Origin: Acetobacteraceae bacterium AT-5844
GTDB taxonomy: Bacteria; Pseudomonadota; Alphaproteobacteria; Acetobacterales; Acetobacteraceae
Assembly: GCA_000245075.1 (NCBI GenBank)
Contig: JH599944.1
Coordinates: 16,305 to 80,304 of the forward strand
Direction: 5' to 3'
DNA: 64,000 nt
Part shown: piece after piece, positions 33,462-42,317 of the stretch
Layout of the letters: each line of letters starts with the position of its first letter
Position numbering within the stretch: position 1 is the first letter of the stretch
Translations under genes and position numbers: made by a program
The notes under the pieces: model-generated
Told to the model about the DNA's origin: nothing
The model's database searches: none
Seen by the model: only the letters and a program-made list of their open reading frames with translations

Positions 33462-34288
33462 CCGCCTGCCGCAGATAATCGGCCAGCCGACGGGCGTCGG
33501 ACATGATGTCCTGGATGGCGGCGGCATCATCCGGAATCGGCACTTGCAGCCGCCGCGCCAACGCACAGAAGGCCGCGACGTCGCTTTCCGCCGGCTGGTT
33601 CTGGCGGGCCAGCGCCAGTTCCACCTCCAGCTCGATCGCGCGTACCCGCGACGCCAGTTCCGGCTCATGGTGCCGCAGGATCTGGCGGACGAAGGTGCCC
33701 TTCGTGCCGTTGAAAAAGGTGAAGGGCTCGTAGTGGATATGCCGCGTCAGGCGGTTATCCTCGGCCTTCAGGATGGTGTGCAGCATCTGCTGGTCCCGGG
33801 GGGCGATGGACCAGCTCTCGGCGGCGCGCAGATGGCTCAGGGGAGTGTCGCCGGCGGCCTTGCGCCAGGCCTGGATCACCTCCCGCGTGTCCGGATGCGC
33901 CAGATTGGCCAGGAAGGCGCCGTCATTCACGTCCCAGGGCTGCTCCGTGCCGCCATGGGCGAAGACGAAAGCCGTGCCGAGGCCAAGCGTATTCAAATAG
34001 GGCCGCAGCCTGAAGCCGAGATCATTGACCCAGGCATCGGCATCCAGGTGCAGGTACTAGCCCTCGAAACCCAGCCGCAGCAACTCATCCAGGATGTAGA
34101 TGCGGTTATGCGAGGCCTGCCAGGGGCGGAAGCCGCGAATGATGCCGTGGTGGCAGATTGTAGTGGATATCATGCGCCAGGCAGTAGGCGCGATTGATGC
34201 GGGAGGTTGCCCGCAACAGGGCGAAGTAGTTCACCGGATCGGCTGACTGTACCAGGACGATATCCTGGCGTGGCCTGTTCAGCAGCAT
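33430..34288 (-). pseudogene. Glycosyltransferase-like gene broken by a frameshift and a nonsense codon
   Basis: The reading frame begins MLLNRPRQDIVLVQSADPVN at 34288 and runs to about 34153. There, one extra C (the GG at 34152-34153 on the plus strand) shifts the frame. Removing it gives YNLHHGIIRGFRPWQASHNR and then LLRLGFEG, followed by a TAG at 34059-34057, most simply a Trp codon (TGG) changed by one base. The same frame continues YLHLDADAWVNDLGFRLRPY, with a DxD-like motif of nucleotide-sugar glycosyltransferases, down to the TAA at 33430. Restored length is about 285 aa. Two lesions make sequencing error less likely. Homologues I recall carry SAINRAYC-type and YLDADA motifs. Confidence 0.8.
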
Positions 34289-34351
34289 GGCGCCTCGCCG
34301 CGATGTGGCCGGGCAGCGTGGCCTGAACCACGCCGCCCGGCAAGCCGCGGA

Positions 34352-34873
34352 TTACTTCGCCGCGGCGATCTGCTTCTCGAGGATGGCGGCCGCCTCGGCG
34401 GCATTGCCCCAGTTGCGGACCTTCACCCACTTGCCGGGCTCCAGATCCTTGTAGCGGGTGAAGAAGTGCTCGATGGCGTCGCGGGTGATCTTCGGCAGAT
34501 CCGCCACGTCCTTCACTTCGGAGAAGGCGGTGTGCAGCTTGTCGTGCGGCACGCAGACCAGCTTCTCATCCTGGCCGCTCTCGTCTTCCATGAACAGCAC
34601 ACCGATCGGGCGCGCACGGATCACGGCGCCCGGCACCACGGCGGCGGGGGCCAGCACCAGCGCGTCGGACGGGTCGCCGTCATCGGCCAGCGTGCCCGGA
34701 ATAAAGCCATAGGCGGCCGGATAGGCCATCGGGGTGAAGAGGAAGCGGTCGACCAGGATGGCGCCGCTCTCCTTGTCCAGCTCGTACTTCACCTGGCTGC
34801 CGGCCGGGATCTCGATGACGACGTTGATGTCGTGCGGCGGGTTCTTGCCGGTGGAAAGCTTGGTCACGTCCAT
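34352..34873 (-). CDS. ppa: Inorganic pyrophosphatase
   Basis: This 173-aa cytosolic enzyme hydrolyses pyrophosphate to phosphate and pulls biosynthetic reactions forward. Its length is typical of bacterial family I pyrophosphatases. Seen motifs are VVIEIPAGSQVKYELDKESG, FLFTPMAYPAAYGFIPGTLA, the metal-binding signature DGDPSDALVL near residue 65-74, and a lysine-rich DLEPGKWVKVRNWG near the end. I chose the ATG at 34873 by family length; the frame is open for another 135 bases. It is divergent from the MetX-like hydrolase. Confidence 0.95.
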   Translation of the reverse strand: MDVTKLSTGKNPPHDINVVIEIPAGSQVKYELDKESGAILVDRFLFTPMAYPAAYGFIPGTLADDGDPSDALVLAPAAVVPGAVIRARPIGVLFMEDESGQDEKLVCVPHDKLHTAFSEVKDVADLPKITRDAIEHFFTRYKDLEPGKWVKVRNWGNAAEAAAILEKQIAAAK

Positions 34874-35051
34874 CTGGGGATGCCCATCCATTCGGTGGTT
34901 GGCGGGGGAATGCGCGCGCGGGCTTAGCAGGGGGCGGCGCGGGCGTCCATTCATGGCGCGGCCCCCCTTGCGGCGCGCGGCCTGGGGAGACCACCATGTG
35001 ACAAGCACATGGCACGGAGTTGCCGACCATGATGAGGGGGAGGACCAGCCT

Positions 35052-36287
35052 ATGACGACCCGCCGGAGCCTGCTGGCCGCCTCGGCCCTTGCGGCCCTGC
35101 TTCCGCATGCCGTGCGGGCACAGCCGCGCCCGGCGCAGAGCCAGCCCCGCCCGGCTCCAGCACAGCCCGCACCGGCACCGGAACTGCTGGTCGAGAAGCA
35201 GATCTTCGAATATCGCGGCTACCGCACCCGTGGCGGGGCCACCCTGCCCAATCTGCGCATCGGCTACCAGACGGCCGGCAAGCTGAATGCGGCAGGAGAT
35301 AATGCGGTGCTGATCACCCATTTCTTCAGCGGCAACAGCCATGCCTTCGGCCGTTACGCGCCAGGAGAGGCTCCCGGCTATTGGGACTCGATCATCGGGC
35401 CGGGCAAGCCGATCGATACCAACCGCTATTTCGTCATCTCCTCCGACACGCTCGTGAACCTGAATGCGCGGGATGCCCGCGTCACCACCACCGGCCCGGC
35501 CTCCGTCAACCCATCGACCGGCCGGCCTTACGGAATGGAGTTCCCGGTCGTCTCCATCCGCGATTTCGTCGAGGTGCAGAAGCTGCTGTTGGAAAGCCTG
35601 GGCGTGCGGAAGCTGGCGCTGGTGGCGGGTGGCAGCATGGGGGCCTTGCAGGTTGTCGAGTGGGCCTGCGCCTATCCGGGCTGGGTGGAGCGGGCCATGC
35701 CCGTTATTGGCACGGGGGAAATCGATGGCTGGCTGCTCGGGTGGCTGGATATCTGGGAAGCCCCCATCCGCCTCGACCCCAACTGGCGCAACGGGGATTA
35801 CTACACCCAGGGCCGCCAGCCCCCGTTGCAGGGCCTGGCCGAGGCGCTGCGCATCGTCTCCCTGCAATCCCGGGACCGTGGCTGGGCACGCGAATTCGGC
35901 CGCAGGGTAGGGGAGGGCCAGGACCCCTCCCGCCGTATTCAGGACCGCTTCGCCGTCGAGCAGTGGCTGGACGATGCCGTCGTGGCGCGCGCACGCGCCG
36001 CGGACGCCAATTCCTTCCTTTATCTGACGCGTGCCAACCAGCTCTTCCTGAACGAGTATGAGAGCCGCGATGCCGCCCTGGCGCGCGCCCGCGCCAAATG
36101 GCTGATCATGCCCTCCGTCACCGACCGCGTCTTCCCTGTGGAGTACGGGCACGAGCTGGCCACCGCCCTGAAGGGCATGGGCCAGCCGGTACAGATGGTG
36201 GATCTCAAGGGACCGCTCGGCCATCTGGAGGGGGTGGAGAATGTCGCTCAGGCTGCCGGCGTCATCCGTACCTTCATGGCACGCTGA
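35052..36287 (+). CDS. Secreted alpha/beta hydrolase of the homoserine acetyltransferase (MetX) fold
   Basis: This 411-aa protein starts MTTRRSLLAASALAALLPHA, a twin-arginine-type signal, then a proline/alanine-rich spacer (residues 22-48). The rest has the MetX-like fold: LRIGYQTAGKLN, a nucleophile elbow ALVAGGSMGALQVVEWA with Ser near residue 197, an Asp in PSVTDRVFPVEYG and a His in GPLGHLEGVEN. True MetX enzymes are cytosolic, so an exported form is more likely a hydrolase or an acyltransferase of another kind. It stands alone, upstream of the tRNA. Confidence 0.85.
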   Translation: MTTRRSLLAASALAALLPHAVRAQPRPAQSQPRPAPAQPAPAPELLVEKQIFEYRGYRTRGGATLPNLRIGYQTAGKLNAAGDNAVLITHFFSGNSHAFGRYAPGEAPGYWDSIIGPGKPIDTNRYFVISSDTLVNLNARDARVTTTGPASVNPSTGRPYGMEFPVVSIRDFVEVQKLLLESLGVRKLALVAGGSMGALQVVEWACAYPGWVERAMPVIGTGEIDGWLLGWLDIWEAPIRLDPNWRNGDYYTQGRQPPLQGLAEALRIVSLQSRDRGWAREFGRRVGEGQDPSRRIQDRFAVEQWLDDAVVARARAADANSFLYLTRANQLFLNEYESRDAALARARAKWLIMPSVTDRVFPVEYGHELATALKGMGQPVQMVDLKGPLGHLEGVENVAQAAGVIRTFMAR

Positions 36288-36349
36288 ATGCCGCATCACC
36301 CCCTGGCGAAACGCCGCGCGCCGGTTTAGCTAGAGGAGCCTTCCCCTGA

Positions 36350-36423
36350 GCGCCTGTAGCTCAATTGGTTAGAGCGGGCCGCTCATAACGGCTTGGTTGC
36401 GGGTTCAAGTCCTGCCGGGCGCA
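36350..36423 (+). tRNA. tRNA with anticodon CAU (Met or Ile2)
   Basis: The 74 bases fold as a cloverleaf: acceptor GCGCCTG/CGGGCGC, D arm GCTC-AATTGGTTA-GAGC, anticodon arm GGCCG-CTCATAA-CGGCT, variable TGGTT, T arm GCGGG-TTCAAGT-CCTGC, discriminator A. CCA is not encoded. CAU can be elongator Met or, after lysidine modification, Ile2 reading AUA. The CTTGGTTGC block resembles the E. coli minor Ile tRNA (CTTGGTCGC), so Ile2 is a real possibility. It is not an initiator tRNA: the acceptor ends pair and the anticodon stem lacks three GC pairs. Confidence 0.93.
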
Positions 36424-36568
36424 GGGGGGCATGGTCGGGGCGTGTGTCGCCCGCCATGCATGGGCCATATCTCCGAGCGCCGCATTCCGTGAACGTGCTT
36501 GCAACACGGTTGCAATTTGCGCGAGATGCAATTCTCCCTTCGGTACAGCGGGCGGATCGCGGCGGCGC

Positions 36569-38158
36569 ATGTCCACTACTTTTCCCGGGGCCCTGCCCCT
36601 GCCACCAGCCGGCGTTCCCGGCTTGGCCGATTGGCGTGCCTGGATGCGGCGGTCCGAAGGTACAGACCCCTGGCTGCCAGGCTGGTGCCAGGCCCGTTCC
36701 ACCACCTTCTGGCTGGGCATCAACCTCGGCGTTGCGCTGGTCTATCTGGCGCTGGGCTGGGCTGTGGGCCGCTTCTTTGCCGCATTCGGGCTGTTCCCGG
36801 CGCCTATCTGGCTGCCTGCCGGGCTGGCCGCCACGGCTGCCATGCTTGGCGGGTGGCGTCTGGTGCCGGGCATCTTCCTGGGTTCTTTCCTTGTCAACGG
36901 CGTGGTGTTCAGCGCCTCGCCGGCGCTGGCAGCCGCCATTTCGGTGGGCAACGCCCTCGGCCCCTTGCTGGGCACCAAGCTGACCCGGCTGCTGCGGCCG
37001 ACCACCGGGCTGTTCACCCGATTCCAGGGTGTCGTCGCCTTCATCCTGGGCGCCGTGCTGCTGCACGCCCTCATCACCGCCAGTATCGGCACGCTCTCCC
37101 TGCTCGCATTGGGGAACCTGCCGCTGGAAGGCGCCGGCGCCAGTTGGGGTGCCTGGCTGTTGTGCGATGCTGGCGGCACCTTCTACTTCGCGCCCTCCCT
37201 GGCCCTGTGGCTCGGGGTGGAGCGCACGCCGCCCGTGCCCGGCCATCGCACCCGCCGCCATGCCGCCTTGCTGGATGGTTCAGTCTGGCTCGGTACCGCC
37301 GGGCTGGCGGCGCTGATCTTCTCCATCCACCTGCCGCCGCGGCTGCCATCCCCGCAACTGGTCTTCCTGCTGGCGGTGCCGCTGTCCTGGATCGCGCTGC
37401 GCATCTCCCTCCGCGCGGCCTATACCCTGCTGACGCTCATCTGCATTATCGCCTCCGCCGGCACGGTAGCGGGGCTCGGCCCCTTCCAGAGCGGCGGCGC
37501 CGTCAACCCCATGCAATCCGCCGGCATGCTCATCGTGCTGTGCGGCATGAACATCCTGACCCTGCTGGCCCTGGTCAGCGAGCGGCGAGAGGCGGAATGG
37601 GCGCTGGCGGACGCCAACCGCATGCTGGAGCAGCGCGTTGGCGAACGGACGGAACAATTGCGGCTGCAAGCCCAGACCGACGCGCTGACGGGCCTCCGCA
37701 ACCGGTGGGGCTTCATGGCGCAGGCCGAGGCGGCGCTGGGGGAGGCCCAGCGATCCGGCCATCCATTCGGCTTCATCACCTTCGACCTCGACCACTTCAA
37801 GGCCATCAATGACTGCGCCGGTCACGCGGGCGGGGATATGGTGCTGCGCATGGTGGCGGAAAACTGCCAGCCGGTTCTGCGGCGGCAGGACCTGTTCGGG
37901 CGCCTGGGCGGCGAGGAATTCGCCATCGCTCTCGGCGGCCTGGACCCCGAGGCCACCCGGGCGGTGGCGGAACGGTTGCGGGACGCGCTGCGGAGCATAA
38001 AGCCCGGCTTCAGCCTGCCGGCCGGTGAACTGACGGCCAGCTTCGGCATCGCCACCAGCAGGCCTGGAGAGTCGCTGGGGCAACTGCTCCTGCGGGCGGA
38101 CAAGGCCCTTTACATCGCCAAGAATGCGGGGAGGGACCAGGTGCAGGAAGCTGTCTGA
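36569..38158 (+). CDS. MASE1-domain diguanylate cyclase
   Basis: This 529-aa membrane protein makes the second messenger c-di-GMP. A MASE1-type sensor fills residues 40-330 with about eight hydrophobic segments, starting STTFWLGINLGVALVYLALG and containing the typical IWLPAGLAATAAMLGG. A short coiled coil (VSERREAEWALADANRMLEQ) leads to the GGDEF domain. DALTGLRNR, the metal Asp in ITFDLDHFKAIND and an intact GGEEF signature are present. RRQD five residues before GGEEF is a full inhibitory site, so product inhibition is expected. I chose MSTTFPGALP at 36569; the frame is open further upstream. Confidence 0.9.
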   Translation: MSTTFPGALPLPPAGVPGLADWRAWMRRSEGTDPWLPGWCQARSTTFWLGINLGVALVYLALGWAVGRFFAAFGLFPAPIWLPAGLAATAAMLGGWRLVPGIFLGSFLVNGVVFSASPALAAAISVGNALGPLLGTKLTRLLRPTTGLFTRFQGVVAFILGAVLLHALITASIGTLSLLALGNLPLEGAGASWGAWLLCDAGGTFYFAPSLALWLGVERTPPVPGHRTRRHAALLDGSVWLGTAGLAALIFSIHLPPRLPSPQLVFLLAVPLSWIALRISLRAAYTLLTLICIIASAGTVAGLGPFQSGGAVNPMQSAGMLIVLCGMNILTLLALVSERREAEWALADANRMLEQRVGERTEQLRLQAQTDALTGLRNRWGFMAQAEAALGEAQRSGHPFGFITFDLDHFKAINDCAGHAGGDMVLRMVAENCQPVLRRQDLFGRLGGEEFAIALGGLDPEATRAVAERLRDALRSIKPGFSLPAGELTASFGIATSRPGESLGQLLLRADKALYIAKNAGRDQVQEAV

Positions 38159-38231
38159 GCGCTTCCGCCTTGGCGTATGGCGCCCCGGTGGCTAGAACCG
38201 GGGCCGAACAGCGCGCCGGAACTGCTTTGCC

Positions 38232-39908
38232 ATGGCTCCTCAGTACGTTTACGTGATGAAAGACCTCACCAAGTCCTATCCGGGCGGGCGTGAGGTGTTC
38301 AAAGGCATCACCCTTTCCTTCCTCGGCACGGCCAAGATCGGCGTGCTGGGCCCGAACGGCGCCGGTAAGTCCACCCTGATGCGAATCATGGCCGGGCAGG
38401 ACAAGGAGTTCGGTGGCGAAGCCTGGGCCGCGGAAGGCGTGAGGGTGGGCTACCTGTCGCAGGAGCCGCATCTCGACCCCGAGAAGACGGTTGGCGAGAA
38501 CGTCATGGAAGCCTTCGGCACGCTGAAGGCTGACCTCGAGCGCTTCAACGAGATTTCGATGAAGTTCGGCGAGGAAATGACCGACGACGAGATGAACGAT
38601 CTCCTCGCCGAGCAGGCCACGCTGCAGGAGCGCATCGACGCCGCCGATGGCTGGGACCTGGACCGCACCATCGACATCGCGCTGGACGCGCTGCGCGCGC
38701 CGTCGGCGGATAGCCCGGTGACGCACCTCTCCGGCGGTGAGCGCCGCCGCGTGGCGCTGTGCAAGCTGCTGCTGGAAAAGCCCGACCTGCTGCTGCTCGA
38801 CGAACCGACCAACCACCTCGATGCCGAGAGCGTGTCCTGGCTGGAAAAGACGCTGCGCGAGTATGAGGGCGCCGTGCTGGTCGTCACCCACGACCGCTAC
38901 TTCCTGGACAACGTGACCAACTGGATTCTGGAAGTCGACCGCGGCCGCGGCATTCCCTACGAGGGCAACTACTCCGCCTACCTGGAAGCCAAGCGCAAGC
39001 GCCTGGCCCAGGAAGAGAAGGAAGAGTCCGCCCGCCAGCGCCAGCTGGCCGAGGAGCAGGAGTGGATCGGCCGCTCCCCCGCCGCCCGCCAGGCCAAGAG
39101 CAAGGCGCGTATCGCGGCATATGAGGAGCTGCTGGCCAAGAGCCAGGAGCGCGCCCCGGACCCGACGGAGATCCAGATTCCGCCGGCACCGCGCCTGGGC
39201 AACACGGTCATCGAGGCGGAGGGCCTGTCCAAGGGCTTTGGCGACAACCTGCTGATCGAGAACCTCTCCTTCAAGCTGCCGCCCGGTGGCATTGTCGGCG
39301 TGATCGGCCCGAACGGCGCCGGCAAGTCCACGCTGTTCAAGATGATCACCGGCAAGGAGACGCCGGATGCCGGCACGCTGAAGATCGGCGAGACCGTCAG
39401 CCTCGGCTATGTCGACCAGTCGCGCGACTCGCTGGATGACAAGCGCACCGTCTGGCAGGAAATCTCCGACGGGCAGGACGTCATCATGATGGGCAAGCGG
39501 GCCGTGCCGTCCCGCGCCTATGCCGCCGCCTTCAACTTCAAGGGCGGCGACCAGCAGAAGCCCGTGGGCGTGCTCTCGGGCGGTGAGCGTAACCGCCTGC
39601 ACCTCGCGAAGATGCTGCGGGACCCGCACAACGTCATCCTGCTCGACGAACCGACCAACGACCTGGACGTCGACACGCTCCGCGCGCTGGAAGAGGCGCT
39701 GCAGGATTTCGCTGGCTGCGCCGTTATCATCTCGCACGACCGCTGGTTCCTCGACCGCCTGGCGACGCACATCATGGCCTTCGAGGGCGACAGCCACGTC
39801 GAATGGTTCGAGGGCAACTATCAGGCGTATGAGGCTGATCGACGTCGACGCTTGGGCGCAGCGGCCGATCAGCCGCACCGGATCAAGTACCGCCCTCTCA
39901 CCCGGTAA
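38232..39908 (+). CDS. ettA: Energy-dependent translational throttle protein EttA
   Basis: This 558-aa ABC-F protein binds the ribosomal E site and gates the first steps of elongation according to ATP level. It has two ABC domains without membrane parts. The first has LGPNGAGKSTLMRI and LSGGERRRVALCKLL near residues 40 and 170; the second has GPNGAGKSTLFKM near 365 and LSGGERNRLHLAKML. Between them are the EttA linker and arm with GIPYEGNYSAYLEAKRKRL. The MAPQYVYVMKDLTKSYPGG start and full length match the EttA subgroup rather than Uup. Confidence 0.95.
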   Translation: MAPQYVYVMKDLTKSYPGGREVFKGITLSFLGTAKIGVLGPNGAGKSTLMRIMAGQDKEFGGEAWAAEGVRVGYLSQEPHLDPEKTVGENVMEAFGTLKADLERFNEISMKFGEEMTDDEMNDLLAEQATLQERIDAADGWDLDRTIDIALDALRAPSADSPVTHLSGGERRRVALCKLLLEKPDLLLLDEPTNHLDAESVSWLEKTLREYEGAVLVVTHDRYFLDNVTNWILEVDRGRGIPYEGNYSAYLEAKRKRLAQEEKEESARQRQLAEEQEWIGRSPAARQAKSKARIAAYEELLAKSQERAPDPTEIQIPPAPRLGNTVIEAEGLSKGFGDNLLIENLSFKLPPGGIVGVIGPNGAGKSTLFKMITGKETPDAGTLKIGETVSLGYVDQSRDSLDDKRTVWQEISDGQDVIMMGKRAVPSRAYAAAFNFKGGDQQKPVGVLSGGERNRLHLAKMLRDPHNVILLDEPTNDLDVDTLRALEEALQDFAGCAVIISHDRWFLDRLATHIMAFEGDSHVEWFEGNYQAYEADRRRRLGAAADQPHRIKYRPLTR

Positions 39909-39912
39909 CCCG

Positions 39913-40434
39913 ATGGATCTCCCCGGGCGGGTGGAATCCCCGCACACGGTGCGCTCGTCGCGGCTGACGCTGCGCCCCGTGGGACCGGAGCACCTGGACG
40001 ACCTCATCGCCCTGAAGGGTGATGAGGCCGCCTTCGGGCTGATGCTGAATGGCGTCCGCACACCAAAGCGGACGGACCAGGAACTGCGCGATGACATGGC
40101 CTTCTGGGCCGAGCGCGGTTACGGCACCTGGGCCGTGCATCTGTCGGAAGACCAGACTTTCCTCGGCATTGTCGGGCTGATGGAACGGCCGGATGGTCTC
40201 GGCGTCGCCCTGCGCTTCGCCCTGTGGCCGCAGGTACGTGGGCGCGGCTATGCGCGGGAGGCGGCGCGGGCGGCGCTGGAATTCGGCCATGCCGCCGGTC
40301 TGGACCGAATCATCGCCGTGGCGCGGGAGACCAATGTCGCCTCGCGCGCCGTGCTGGGCGATCTCGGCATGCAGGAATGCGGTACCTTCCTGCACAACGG
40401 CCATGTCATGAAGATCTACGAAAGCCAGCGCTGA
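39913..40434 (+). CDS. GNAT-family N-acetyltransferase (RimJ/RimL type)
   Basis: This 173-aa protein fits the RimJ/RimL branch of GNATs, which acetylate protein N-termini or small amines. It has SSRLTLRPVGPEHLDDLIAL, then GTWAVHLSEDQTFLGIVGL, the acetyl-CoA motif WPQVRGRGYAREAARAALEF near residue 110, and ARETNVASRAVLGDLGMQEC. It begins 4 bases after the ettA stop and is probably co-transcribed. The target is unknown. Confidence 0.88.
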   Translation: MDLPGRVESPHTVRSSRLTLRPVGPEHLDDLIALKGDEAAFGLMLNGVRTPKRTDQELRDDMAFWAERGYGTWAVHLSEDQTFLGIVGLMERPDGLGVALRFALWPQVRGRGYAREAARAALEFGHAAGLDRIIAVARETNVASRAVLGDLGMQECGTFLHNGHVMKIYESQR

Positions 40435-40450
40435 AAGGCGCTGGTTCCGT

Positions 40451-42229
40451 TTACTCGGCCCTGCTGGCTTCCCGCATCTCGGCTTCGGGGAGGGCGGGAA
40501 TGCCTTCGGCGGCCGCAATCAGCCAGGGGCCGAGCTGCTCCGCGGGACGGGGGCGGCCGAAATAATAGCCCTGGCCCAGATCGCACCCCATGGCGGCAAT
40601 GCGGCGCATGGTCGCGGCATCCTCGATCCCCTCCGCCGTGGTGCCGAGCCCCAGGGCCCGGGCGAGCCCGATAATGGCCGAGACATAGCGGCCGCTTTCC
40701 GGCGCCAGGGCGAGGGCGGCCACGAAGCTGCGGTCGATCTTCAGCCGGTCCACCGCCAGCTCCTTGACCATGCTGAGGCTGGCATAGCCGGTGCCGAAAT
40801 CATCCAGCGCCACGCGGATGCCGGCGGCACGCAGCAGGCCCAGCACCTGCTTGGCGGTGCTGAGGTCGTGCACGATGCCGGATTCCGTCACCTCCAGCTC
40901 CAGCCGCAAAGGGCTGAGGCCGGTTTGGGCCAGAATGTTGAGGATGGTGTCGGATACGCTGGAATCCTGGAGCTGACTTGGCGCCATGTTCACCGCGATC
41001 TTCAGCCCCTCCGGCCAGCTTGCGGCGTCCTGGCTCGCCTGGCGCAGTAGGGCTTCGAAGAGCTGGCCGGTCAGTCCTGCGCGCTCCGTCGCGGCGATGA
41101 ACTCGGAGGGTGGCAGAAGGCCCCGCTCGGGGTGGCGCCAGCGTGCCAGCACCTCGAGCCCGATCAGCCTGCGGCTGCGCAGATCGACCAGCGGCTGATA
41201 GAAGGGAATGATCTCCTCCGCCGCGATGGCTTGCCGCAGCCGCAGATGATGGATGGCGGCTTCCCGTCGCTCCTCCTCCATATCCGGCGAGAAGACCAGA
41301 TAGCGCGCGGCGCCCAACCGCTTGGCGTTGTACAGCGCCACATCGGCGGCGCGGAGCAGCGCCTCGGTCTCCGTGCCCTCTTCCGTGCTGAAGGCGATGC
41401 CGATGCTCGCGCTGACCTCGACCAGGGCGGTATCGGCACGGATCGGTACGGCAAGGGCGGTGAGAATCCGCTCTGCCACGGCCGGAGCAGTAGCCACCTG
41501 GCACTCGGTCAGCAGAATGGCGAATTCATCGCCGCCGAGCCGGGCCACCATGGCTTCCTCCGGCGCTTCCCGCTTCAGGCGAGCCGCCACCTCGGCCAGC
41601 ACGGCATCGCCGGCCATATGGCCCAGGCTGTCATTGATGGCCTTGAAGTCGTCCAGATCCACATGCAGCAGGGCGCAGCCGGCGCCGCGCGCCAGCCACT
41701 GCTCCAGCGCCGAAAGGAAGGCCCGGCGGATAGGGAGCCGCGTCAGGTAGTCGATGCCGGCAAGTTCTTCCAGGTGGCTTTCGTTCCGCACCTGCTCGGT
41801 GACGTCCCGCACCACGATGACGATCTCGGAAGGCTCTCCCGTTTCCGGCTCCCGCGCCAGATGCAGCCGGGCTTCGACCCAGGCGATCTGACCGTCGGCG
41901 CGCACCACCCGGTGGCGGCCGCGTTGGTCTGCCTGCGTCTCCTTGAGCCTGCGCATCCTGGCCAGTGCCGCGGTGATGTCATCCGGATGGATCACGTTGA
42001 GAATGGAGACGCCGACAAGCTCCTCCGGCTCGTAGCCCAGGATGGCGCGGCTGGCGGGTGAAACATAGGTGGGGGTGCCGTCCAGGTCCGTGCGGAGGAT
42101 CAGGTCCGTCGCGTGGTCGGCCAGCAGGCGGTAGAGCTTCTCGCCCTCTGCCAGAGCTATCGCATCAGAGGCAGGGGCGGGCTCCCGGCCCAGCAGCGAG
42201 CATATCGTTGCGCGCAATCGCCCCAGCAT
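40451..42229 (-). CDS. PAS-GGDEF-EAL protein (c-di-GMP synthesis and breakdown)
   Basis: This protein of about 592 aa has no obvious membrane helix. A PAS domain covers residues 25-140 (LLADHATDLILRTDLDGTPT, then RHRVVRADGQIAWVEARLHL). The GGDEF domain at about 150-310 keeps ARLGGDEFAILL and DLDDFKAINDSLGH but lacks an RxxD inhibitory site. The EAL domain has EVL in place of EAL (GLEVLARW) and retains the metal and catalytic residues in AVNMAP, EVTESG, DDFGTGYASL, LKIDRSF and TAEGIED, so the phosphodiesterase should work. I chose the ATG at 42229, preceded by AGGGAG; one at 42265 is possible. Confidence 0.92.
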   Translation of the reverse strand: MLGRLRATICSLLGREPAPASDAIALAEGEKLYRLLADHATDLILRTDLDGTPTYVSPASRAILGYEPEELVGVSILNVIHPDDITAALARMRRLKETQADQRGRHRVVRADGQIAWVEARLHLAREPETGEPSEIVIVVRDVTEQVRNESHLEELAGIDYLTRLPIRRAFLSALEQWLARGAGCALLHVDLDDFKAINDSLGHMAGDAVLAEVAARLKREAPEEAMVARLGGDEFAILLTECQVATAPAVAERILTALAVPIRADTALVEVSASIGIAFSTEEGTETEALLRAADVALYNAKRLGAARYLVFSPDMEEERREAAIHHLRLRQAIAAEEIIPFYQPLVDLRSRRLIGLEVLARWRHPERGLLPPSEFIAATERAGLTGQLFEALLRQASQDAASWPEGLKIAVNMAPSQLQDSSVSDTILNILAQTGLSPLRLELEVTESGIVHDLSTAKQVLGLLRAAGIRVALDDFGTGYASLSMVKELAVDRLKIDRSFVAALALAPESGRYVSAIIGLARALGLGTTAEGIEDAATMRRIAAMGCDLGQGYYFGRPRPAEQLGPWLIAAAEGIPALPEAEMREASRAE

Positions 42230-42317
42230 CAGCCCAGCTCTCCCTGGCGGTGTTCGCCCCGCCATCTTGCGTGGAACGAATGCCTATCGCGTCAGAATAA
42301 CACGAGGCGCAAGTTTT

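Noticed and set aside
36300..36570. A phage or genomic-island attachment site at the tRNA
   Set aside because: No integrase gene and no direct repeat of the tRNA 3' end were seen within the window.
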